Notes under the pieces: generated by a model | Databases searched by the model: none | What the model was told of the DNA's origin: nothing | The model's input: the letters and a program-made list of their open reading frames with translations, nothing else | Shown: in pieces, positions 15,516-21,555 of the stretch | How the letters are laid out: each line of letters begins with the position of its first letter | Position numbering within the stretch: position 1 is the stretch's first letter | From: Krasilnikovia cinnamomea | Lineage (GTDB): Bacteria > Actinomycetota > Actinomycetes > Mycobacteriales > Micromonosporaceae | Assembly (NCBI RefSeq): GCF_004217545.1 | Contig: NZ_SHKY01000001.1 | Span: 4,092,001-4,156,000, forward strand | Direction: 5' to 3' | DNA: 64,000 bases | Translations under genes and position numbers: made by a program

Positions 15516-16618
15516 GCGCCGCACCCGGCCGGGGCGAGCGGCCCGAGCTGCACGTGGTCGGCCCGGACGACGCCGCCGAGGTGCTGTCCCCGGTCCGGCG
15601 GGAGCGTGCGCGGATCCGCGTCTCGTGGACCGCCGCCGACATCATGGCCATGGACTTCCCCGAGCCCAAGTGGGCTGTCCCCGGGATCGTCTGTGAAGGC
15701 GTCAACCTGCTGTGCGGGCCGCCGAAGGTCGGGAAGTCGTGGATGTCGCTGGCCCTCGGCATCGACATCGCGTTGGGCGGCAAGGCGTTCGGCGCCATCG
15801 ACGTCCAGGCCGGGCCGGTGCTGTACCTCGCTCTGGAGGACACCGCCCGGCGGCTGCAATCGCGACTGGGCAAGGTCCTGGGTGAGCGCAAGGCCCCGGC
15901 CGGGCTCACTCTCGCCACGGCTTGCCCGCCGCTTCCGCAGGGTGGGGATGAGGCGATCGCGGCGTGGCTGGACCGCAACCGCGACGCGCGGATGGTCATC
16001 ATCGACGTGTTCGCCAAGCTCCGGGGAGCGTCCGCGCCGGGCATGTCCGCGTACGACGCCGACTACGCCGCCGTCGGCCGGGCGAAGAAGGTCGCCGATC
16101 AGTACAGCGTCGCGGTCATCCTCGTGCACCACGTCCGCAAGGCCGGATCCGACGACTTCCTGTCCGAGGTGTCCGGCACCAACGGACTCGCCGGGGCCGC
16201 CGACGCCACGCTCGTGCTCAAGCGGGCACGCAACCAAGGCGACGGGGTGCTGCACGTGACCGGCCGCGACGTGGACGAGTCGGAATACCCGCTCGCCTTC
16301 GATCCCGGTAAGGGTGCGTGGCGGATGCTCGACGGCCCCGCCGAGGACCATCAGATCGGCGAGACCCGCGCCGCGATCCTGCGCTGGTTGCGAACCGCGC
16401 CAGGTTCTACGCCGAAGGCGATCGCCGACGGGACGCAGCTCGACTACGGCCTGATCAAGAAGACCTGCCAACGGATGCTCGACGCCGGGCAGGTCGCCGC
16501 CGACACCGGAGGCCGGTACCGCGTCCCCGGTGTCCCCGTTGTCCCCGCTGTCCCCGAACCCGCCGTGACCTGCGAAAACGACGGGGACATCCAGGGGCAA
16601 GAAGGGCTATGGCCGTGA
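15512..16618 (+). CDS. RecA/RepA-like AAA ATPase (replicative helicase-type)
   Basis: A 368-residue AAA_25/RepA-like P-loop ATPase. Walker A is CGPPKVGKSW at about residues 68-77, Walker B MVIIDVF near 165, and VILVHHVRK near 205 matches the sensor strand of hexameric RepA helicases. The C-terminal part has a winged-helix-like segment (TPKAIADGTQLDYGLIKKTC region) and ends in a VPGVPVVPAVPEP tail encoded by 9-bp repeats. It overlaps the primase gene by ATGA and probably unwinds or loads on the element's DNA during replication. Intact. Confidence 0.85.
   Translation: MSAAPGRGERPELHVVGPDDAAEVLSPVRRERARIRVSWTAADIMAMDFPEPKWAVPGIVCEGVNLLCGPPKVGKSWMSLALGIDIALGGKAFGAIDVQAGPVLYLALEDTARRLQSRLGKVLGERKAPAGLTLATACPPLPQGGDEAIAAWLDRNRDARMVIIDVFAKLRGASAPGMSAYDADYAAVGRAKKVADQYSVAVILVHHVRKAGSDDFLSEVSGTNGLAGAADATLVLKRARNQGDGVLHVTGRDVDESEYPLAFDPGKGAWRMLDGPAEDHQIGETRAAILRWLRTAPGSTPKAIADGTQLDYGLIKKTCQRMLDAGQVAADTGGRYRVPGVPVVPAVPEPAVTCENDGDIQGQEGLWP
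16523..16558. repeat. four tandem 9-bp GTCCCCGNN repeats in the ATPase 3' end
   Basis: GTCCCCGGT, GTCCCCGTT, GTCCCCGCT and GTCCCCGAA follow each other and encode a VP-rich tail. Similar units in the opposite orientation occur at 5441-5467 near the left end. Confidence 0.7.
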
Positions 16619-16632
16619 CCGCCGAGGACCGG

Positions 16633-16662
16633 CTGAAACACAGACGCATCTCCCTGTTTCAG
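16633..16662. promoter_or_regulatory. inverted repeat between replication and recombination genes
   Basis: CTGAAACA and TGTTTCAG form an 8-bp stem with a 14-nt loop just after the ATPase stop. It may be a weak terminator or a protein site ahead of xis-int. The rest of 16663-16846 shows no gene. Confidence 0.4.
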
Positions 16663-16846
16663 CACACACCCATACGAACACACACCAGTACGGCCCGGAT
16701 CTTGGCTCAGCGGCGCTCTCAGCGGGCCGTTCTCGCGGCCTCTGCTGGTACGACTCCCTGACCCTCCACAGACGACCACTTCTGTCAGAAACGCCATCAC
16801 CGCAGGTTGTAGCGCAGTCAACGCCATCGAAGGAGGTACGGCACTC

Positions 16847-17038
16847 ATGCAAAACCGCAACTTTCTGACGCTCGCCGAGTTCCTCGCCGAGCTGGACGTG
16901 CCGAAGTCGACCTTCTTCCGCTGGAAGGCCATCGGCGAGGCGCCCCGTACCTACAAGCTGCCCAACGGGCAGCTCCGAATCCGCCGTACCGACTTCGATG
17001 CCTGGATGGCCGCGCGTGAGGAGCCGCAAGCAGCATGA
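16847..17038 (+). CDS. xis: excisionase (Xis), MerR-like HTH
   Basis: A 63-residue basic protein with a winged helix-turn-helix of the excisionase/MerR type: FLTLAEFLAELDVPKSTFFRWK followed by the wing region and RIRRTDFDAWM. Only short parts such as KSTFFRWK and DFDAWM are diagnostic. It bends att-site DNA and directs the integrase to excision. Strong AAGGAGG site upstream. The stop overlaps the integrase ATG (ATGA), so the two are coupled, as in most AICEs. Confidence 0.88.
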   Translation: MQNRNFLTLAEFLAELDVPKSTFFRWKAIGEAPRTYKLPNGQLRIRRTDFDAWMAAREEPQAA

Positions 17039-18471
17039 ACACCAGTTATGACGTGCGCGTGTGGAAGATCCGAGAGCACAAGGGCAAGGACCGGAAGACC
17101 GGCAAGCCGCGCAGTACGTACCGGGTGCGTTGGCTGGTCGCGGGGGTGGACCACGGCAAGAGCTACCAGACGAGGGCGCTCGCCGAGAGCTTCCGTTCCA
17201 AGCTGATCACAGCGCAGCGGGAGGGTGTCACATTCGACGTGGTGAGCGGCCTGCCCGAGCCGATGGCCCGCGAGCTGAACAGCCGGTCATGGTTCGAGCA
17301 CGCCGTGGCCTACGTGGACATGAAGTGGCCCCGCGCCTCAGCGAAGCACCGGAAGGGCATTGCCGAGAGCCTGGCTCAGGCGACGATGGCCCTCTTCGCT
17401 ACTGACCGTGGGGCGCCGCCGGACGCGGTTCTTCGGCGAGCGCTCGGCACCTACGTATTCAACAAAGCGCGCCGTGACCACAGTGAGCCGCCGCCGGATC
17501 TGGCAGCGGCGGTGGCGTGGGCGGCAAGCAATACGGTCGGGTTGTCTGCTCTCGCGGACGCGGCGTTGGTTCGCAAGGCGCTTGACAGCCTGGCCGTGCT
17601 GCTCGACGGCAAGGCTGCTGCCGCGAGCACCGTAGCCCGAAAGCGAGCGGTGTTCAGCGGGGCGCTCCGGTACGCGGTCGAGCTGGGCCACCTTGATTCG
17701 CACCCCATGGAGCGGGTGAGCTGGACCGCGCCGAAGAACACCGACGAGGTGGACCGTCAGGTTGTTGCCAACCCGACCCAGGCGCGAGCGCTACTCGCGG
17801 CCGTGGACTCTGCGATGCCAGAGATGACGGCGTTCTTCGGGTGCATGTACTACGCCGCGCTGCGGCCGGAGGAAGCGCTGCACCTTCGGGAGGACGAGTA
17901 CGAGCGGCCGAAGCGCGAGGGCGGGTGGGGATGGCTTCACCTCACCGGGGCGACGGTGGCAGTGGGCAACGGGTGGGGCGACGTCGAGGGCACGATCGAG
18001 CATCGGGCGCTCAAGCACCGAGGACGCAACGCGACCCGCGACGTGCCAGCCACCCCCGCGCTCTGCGACCTGCTGGACCGCCACATTGCCGCCTATCCGG
18101 CCGGGGCGAACGGACGCCTGTTCGTCACCCGGCGGGGGCCTTGGGGCGCATACCGGCCGACGGCGGGGCAGCCGCTCACGAACAACGCCTACGGCACCGC
18201 CTGGCGTAAGGCCCGTGAGAAGGCCCTGACCCCCGCACAGCAGCGCTCGCCACTCGCCCGACGGCCATACGACCTGCGGCACGCGGCGGTGTCGCTGTGG
18301 CTCAACGCAGGGGTCCATGCGCCCCAGGTCGCCGAGTGGGCCGGGCACAGCGTCCACGTCCTGATGAAGGTCTACGCCAAGTGCGTCGACGGTGAGCAGG
18401 AGGCGGCCAAGAGGCGGATCGAGGCAGCGCTGAACGCCGAGCCGACGATCACCATCCCGAGTGAATCTTGA
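17035..18471 (+). CDS. int: tyrosine site-specific integrase
   Basis: A 478-residue tyrosine recombinase. An N-terminal arm-binding and core-binding part is followed by the catalytic domain with Arg near 277 (AALRPEEALHL), the box II motif PYDLRHAAVS near 411-420 (His of HxxR is Tyr, common in this actinobacterial group), WAGHS near 438 and the nucleophile Tyr near 447 in KVYAKC. It catalyses integration into and excision from the tRNA-Tyr gene whose 3' end lies 125 bp downstream. Intact and full length. Confidence 0.93.
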   Translation: MNTSYDVRVWKIREHKGKDRKTGKPRSTYRVRWLVAGVDHGKSYQTRALAESFRSKLITAQREGVTFDVVSGLPEPMARELNSRSWFEHAVAYVDMKWPRASAKHRKGIAESLAQATMALFATDRGAPPDAVLRRALGTYVFNKARRDHSEPPPDLAAAVAWAASNTVGLSALADAALVRKALDSLAVLLDGKAAAASTVARKRAVFSGALRYAVELGHLDSHPMERVSWTAPKNTDEVDRQVVANPTQARALLAAVDSAMPEMTAFFGCMYYAALRPEEALHLREDEYERPKREGGWGWLHLTGATVAVGNGWGDVEGTIEHRALKHRGRNATRDVPATPALCDLLDRHIAAYPAGANGRLFVTRRGPWGAYRPTAGQPLTNNAYGTAWRKAREKALTPAQQRSPLARRPYDLRHAAVSLWLNAGVHAPQVAEWAGHSVHVLMKVYAKCVDGEQEAAKRRIEAALNAEPTITIPSES

Positions 18472-18480
18472 CCGCAAACT

Positions 18481-18498
18481 TTGCCGCGCATTTGCCGT
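18481..18498. promoter_or_regulatory. candidate integrase arm-binding site, right
   Basis: TTGCCGCGCATTTGCCGT lies 97 bp before the attR core and matches the left-end copy in 17 of 18 bases. Two AGTGGGACC copies follow at about 18524-18540. Confidence 0.45.
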
Positions 18499-18549
18499 GA
18501 CGAGTGAGATCAAGCGGTCCTGAGTGGGACCTAGTGGGACCAACGAGGA

Positions 18550-18585
18550 AGGCCCCTCTCTGCTGTTTTAGCAGGTGAGGGGCCT
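18550..18585. terminator. element-borne terminator serving both int and tRNA-Tyr
   Basis: AGGCCCCTC pairs with GAGGGGCCT and an inner CTGCT/AGCAG stem closes a GTTTT loop. It lies between the integrase stop and the tRNA 3' end and replaces the chromosomal terminator displaced to 5174-5205, which has a similar GCCCCT stem. Confidence 0.7.
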
Positions 18586-18595
18586 CTTCGAGCTT

Positions 18596-18648
18596 GTGGT
18601 GGCGGGTAGAGGATTCGAACCTCTGTAGCTTTCGCGACGGATTTACAG
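18596..18648. repeat. attR, 53-bp core within tRNA-Tyr
   Basis: Identical to 5217-5269. It forms the anticodon-to-CCA part of the functional tRNA-Tyr gene, so integration restored the gene. Confidence 0.95.
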
Positions 18649-18680
18649 TCCGCTCCCATTGGCCGCTCGGGCAACCCGCC
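18597..18680 (-). tRNA. tRNA-Tyr (GTA), CCA encoded
   Basis: Acceptor arms GGCGGGT and ACCCGCC pair over 7 bp, followed by A and an encoded CCA. The anticodon GTA lies at 18644-18646 (read leftwards). A long variable arm marks it as class II. Its 3' half is supplied by the element's attR. Confidence 0.96.
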
Positions 18681-18718
18681 TGGGCACGCCACCACGGTCT
18701 CCCGGGGCAGCGGACAAC

Positions 18719-18749
18719 AGGATAGCCGGACCCGTGGACGGATCTGCAA
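18719..18749 (-). promoter_or_regulatory. candidate tRNA-Tyr promoter
   Basis: Read leftwards: TTGCAG (18749-18744), 19 bp, TATCCT (18724-18719), about 38 bp before the tRNA. The spacer is slightly long. Confidence 0.35.
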
Positions 18750-18828
18750 CCGGGTACGGTCGGCATGTCGGAGGGCCGTCGCGCCTCCCGTACCCACATC
18801 GACACATCCCACCGCCGGGAGTTTGACC

Positions 18829-19323
18829 ATGGCAGCCAATCCGTCGTTCGACATCGTCAGCAAGGTCGACCGGCAGGAGGTCGACAACGCCTTCCACCAA
18901 GCGGAGAAGGAGCTCGGCACCCGGTTCGACTTCCGGGGCACCGGCACCACGATCACCCGTTCGGGGGAGTCCGGGGTTTCGATCACCTCGGAGACGGAGG
19001 AGCGGGCCGCGGCAGCGCTCGACGTCTTCAAAGAGAAGTTGGTCAAGCGCAACATCTCGCTGAAGTCGCTGGACGCGGGGGAGCCACGCCAGTCCGGCAA
19101 GACGTACAAGATCGATTGCAAGGTTGTCGAGGGAATCGACACCGACAAGGCCAAGGCGATCAGCAAGAAGATCCGTGACGAGGGCCCCAAGGGCGTGCAG
19201 GCCCAGATCCAGGGCGACCAGCTCCGCGTGACGGGCAAGAAGCGTGACGACCTGCAGGCCGTGATCGCTCTGCTCAAGCAGGAGGATTTCGGCGTCGCCC
19301 TCCAGTTCACCAACTACCGCTAG
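18829..19323 (+). CDS. yajQ: YajQ-family nucleotide-binding protein
   Basis: A 164-residue cytoplasmic protein of the UPF0234/YajQ family: [10 protein letters not shown] at the start, [18 protein letters not shown] near residue 33, DCKVVEGID near 105 and a [16 protein letters not shown] end ([12 protein letters not shown]). Members have two ferredoxin-like folds; some bind cyclic di-GMP. The ATG at 18829 has GGGAG 7 nt upstream; a TTG 6 bp earlier is less likely. It is the first chromosomal gene right of the element. A GGDEF/EAL gene lies 2.2 kb further on, but no operon link is seen. Confidence 0.9.
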   Translation: MAANPSFDIVSKVDRQEVDNAFHQAEKELGTRFDFRGTGTTITRSGESGVSITSETEERAAAALDVFKEKLVKRNISLKSLDAGEPRQSGKTYKIDCKVVEGIDTDKAKAISKKIRDEGPKGVQAQIQGDQLRVTGKKRDDLQAVIALLKQEDFGVALQFTNYR

Positions 19324-19561
19324 CCGGCCGGGCCGGTCCGTCACGGGGCCGGCCCCTTCCCCGACTTCGGCCTTTGCGGTGGTCGATCGACTTCGGTACG
19401 GTCGGCCGCCGCGTCGTCCCGTTCGTCGGGGTCCTGGTCCTGCCGGTTTTCGCGGCCAGGCCCGGACCGCCGGGTCGCCATCAAGTACGGCGCTGCCTAC
19501 CCGGCCGACCGGAACGGCTGATCCGCCCGTACGCCGCTCGTCCCGCCCGCAGACTGACGTC

Positions 19562-19882
19562 ATGAGTGTCAGCGGATGGACGGTCGGCATCGGCCTGGCG
19601 GTCGGGGTGGGCCTCACGGCCATGGGCGTGACGATCCTGGCGACCCGTCGCATGCCCGCCGCCACGGCCCGCACCTTCCGTGACGCGCGCGCGGCCGGGC
19701 TCTACCATCTGCTTTTCGGCCTAGCGCTGCTCATCCTCGTGCTGGGGCTGTACCTGCCGGGCTCCGCCGCGTCCGCGATCAGCGCTGGGCTGGCGGTGGC
19801 GTTGGTCGCGGTGGCCGTGGTGCGCTTTCGCCCGCGCGGGCGGCGGTCGTCGCCGGACGACGAGGACGGGGAGGGGCGTTGA
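19562..19882 (+). CDS. small integral membrane protein
   Basis: A 106-residue protein with three hydrophobic spans (residues about 6-28, 47-65 and 68-88) and a charged cytoplasmic tail (RGRRSSPDDEDGEGR). No family is recognised. The ATG at 19562 begins where hydrophobic coding starts; the open frame extends upstream but that part has no good start context. Its stop overlaps the TTG start of the sulfurtransferase gene, implying coupled expression. Confidence 0.7.
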   Translation: MSVSGWTVGIGLAVGVGLTAMGVTILATRRMPAATARTFRDARAAGLYHLLFGLALLILVLGLYLPGSAASAISAGLAVALVAVAVVRFRPRGRRSSPDDEDGEGR

Positions 19883-20685
19883 TCGAGCCGGTTGTCGACC
19901 TGGCCTGGGTGCACGCGGCCGGGGCGCGGGCCGTCCTGGCCGATGTCCGCTGGTATCTCGACGGCCGTTCGGGCCGCGCCGCGTACGAGGCCGGGCATCT
20001 GCCGGGTGCGGTCTTCGTCGATCTGGACCGGTGGCTGGCCGGGCCGGCGTCGCCGGCCGAGGGCCGGCATCCGCTGCCGGATCCGGCGGTGTTCGCCGAG
20101 GGCATGGCCGCGCTCGGCATCGGCGACGACGACATGGTGATCGGGTACGACGACGCGGGCGGGGTGGTCGCGGCCCGGCTGGTGTGGATGCTGCGGGCGA
20201 CCGGCCACGACGCGGCGCTGCTCGACGGCGGGCTTTCCGTGTACGGCGGTGAGCTGACCAGCGACGAGCCGCGCCGGCCACGGGCCATGTTCACGGCGCG
20301 TCCCTGGCCCGCGGGGCGGCTGGCGGACATCGACGCGGCGACCGATTCTTCCGTGGTGGTGCTGGACGCCCGGGATCCGGCGCGGTTCCGGGGCGAGGTC
20401 GAGCCGGTGGATCCGCGACCGGGGCACATTCCTGGTGCGCGAAACCTGCCCTGCCGCGACAACCTGGCCGCGGACGGCCGGTTCCGGCCGGTGGTGGAGC
20501 TGCGGGAGCGGTTCGCGGCGGTGGGTGCGGGAGCCGACACGATCTCGTACTGCGGATCCGGTGTGACGGCCTGCCACAACCTGCTGGCCCTTGAGTACGC
20601 CGGTCTCGGTCCGGGGCGGCTGTATCCGGGCTCGTGGTCGCAGTACAGCAGCGACCCGCGCCGTCCGGTGGCGACCGGCGACTAG
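19879..20685 (+). CDS. thiosulfate/3-mercaptopyruvate sulfurtransferase (two rhodanese domains)
   Basis: A 268-residue tandem rhodanese. The N-terminal domain (about 1-130) has the typical LADVRWYL and AGHLPGAVFVDLD and ends with LLDGGL. The C-terminal domain carries GHIPGARNLPC and the active-site loop YCGSGVTA, whose Cys takes the persulfide sulfur. It transfers sulfane sulfur to cyanide or thiols in the cytosol. TTG start at 19879 preceded by GAGGGG and overlapping the previous stop (TTGA). Its stop abuts directly the stop of the convergent gene. Confidence 0.9.
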   Translation: MIEPVVDLAWVHAAGARAVLADVRWYLDGRSGRAAYEAGHLPGAVFVDLDRWLAGPASPAEGRHPLPDPAVFAEGMAALGIGDDDMVIGYDDAGGVVAARLVWMLRATGHDAALLDGGLSVYGGELTSDEPRRPRAMFTARPWPAGRLADIDAATDSSVVVLDARDPARFRGEVEPVDPRPGHIPGARNLPCRDNLAADGRFRPVVELRERFAAVGAGADTISYCGSGVTACHNLLALEYAGLGPGRLYPGSWSQYSSDPRRPVATGD

Positions 20686-21084
20686 TCAGTCGGGGCGCCG
20701 TCCGGCGAGGCCGCGCGCGGTGTCCACCTCGGCCGGGTCGAGGCCCTGGTATCCGGTGTCCTCATGCTGGCGTGCCTGTTCCTCGATCCAGCGGTTGTGC
20801 CCTTCCCAGGCGGCCTGTTTGCTGCTGCCGAGGGCGGCCCCGATCTGGGTCCAGGAGGCTCCGGCCGCGCGCGCTGAGCGGATCATCGGCTGGCGGCCGT
20901 AACCGGCCTTGCGGATGACCACCTCGCTGAGCGCGAGAAGCTCGAGCGACTCCTCGCGGGTGAGATGCGGCGTTTCGTCATCGGTGGCCATGGCGGCGAG
21001 CGCGTCCCGCATGCGCAACTCGTCGTATCGGGCTGTGGCGGTGACGAGAGTGTGTTGACGCTCCAGTTCGTCGGGTGAGGCCAT
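20686..21084 (-). CDS. small putative HTH protein
   Basis: A 132-residue soluble protein. The middle part RSARAAGASWTQIGAALG followed by SSKQAAWEGH looks like a helix-turn-helix of the kind found in small actinobacterial DNA-binding proteins. The ends are charged and helical. Start: ATG 21084 (MASPDELERQ); a GTG/ATG 18 bp earlier is possible. Neither has a strong ribosome site. No function assigned. Confidence 0.6.
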   Translation of the reverse strand: MASPDELERQHTLVTATARYDELRMRDALAAMATDDETPHLTREESLELLALSEVVIRKAGYGRQPMIRSARAAGASWTQIGAALGSSKQAAWEGHNRWIEEQARQHEDTGYQGLDPAEVDTARGLAGRRPD

Positions 21085-21341
21085 ACCGCAGTCTTTCGTC
21101 AAGCGGTCCTGACGTCAAGCCACCTTGACGACGGTGGCCAGAAAGGTCTCACTTCTCCCGCTAAATCAGACCTAAAGCTGCCAATTTTGCGGGGCGCGAT
21201 TGCGCAAGTAACTCAGCCGTTCAGCCAGGATTTAGGGATGTGCGGCTTCGTGGGGCCTGTGGACACTGCCCGACGGACAAGGGGTGTGGCACCATCATGG
21301 AACCCCCCACCGGATGCGAGATTTACCAATAGGAGCACAAC

Positions 21342-21500
21342 ATGTCTGCAAGGAAGCTGAGCCGCTTCGCCGGCTTGGTTTTCGTGCTCGCCGCCCTGCT
21401 CGGCGGCGCTGGCGCCGCGACCCTGGCCGCAGAGCACGGGACCGGGGGATCGGCCACCGCGGCCACCCAGCAGCTGGCGGGCGACACCGTCTGGTCCTGA
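21342..21500 (+). CDS. 52-residue secreted peptide upstream of GGDEF/EAL gene
   Basis: A short gene with AGGAG 6 nt before its ATG. The product has a basic start (MSARKLSR), a hydrophobic signal-like core (FAGLVFVLAALLGGAGAAT) with possible AxA-type cleavage, and a mature end of about 25 residues finishing in GDTVWS. It ends 55 bp before the GGDEF/EAL gene and is probably co-transcribed. No family is known to me; it may be a sensory or signal peptide for the membrane sensor next door, which is inference. Confidence 0.6.
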   Translation: MSARKLSRFAGLVFVLAALLGGAGAATLAAEHGTGGSATAATQQLAGDTVWS

Positions 21501-21555
21501 TACCAGTCGCGCCCCCTGGGTGCGGCCGCACCGGATCGATTGATCGAGGAGCGCC

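Larger units (their letters stand above)
5217..18648. mobile_element. actinomycete integrative and conjugative element (AICE) in tRNA-Tyr
   Basis: The element is bounded by identical 53-bp direct repeats, of which the right one is the 3' part of an intact tRNA-Tyr gene. It carries the standard AICE modules: tyrosine integrase and excisionase at the right end, a primase-polymerase replication module with a RecA-like ATPase, an FtsK/TraB-type translocase, spread genes and a GntR (KorSA-like) regulator. Classical AICEs such as SLP1 also use a tRNA-Tyr site. Core-to-core length is 13,379 bp. The left end carries a clearly AT-richer cargo gene. All backbone genes look intact, so the element may still excise and transfer; this is an inference. 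Confidence 0.93.

Noticed and set aside
16609..16761. Short plus-strand frame after the ATPase gene (MAVTAEDRLKH...)
   Set aside because: It overlaps the ATPase stop, has no own ribosome site and covers the inverted repeat; no sign of coding selection.
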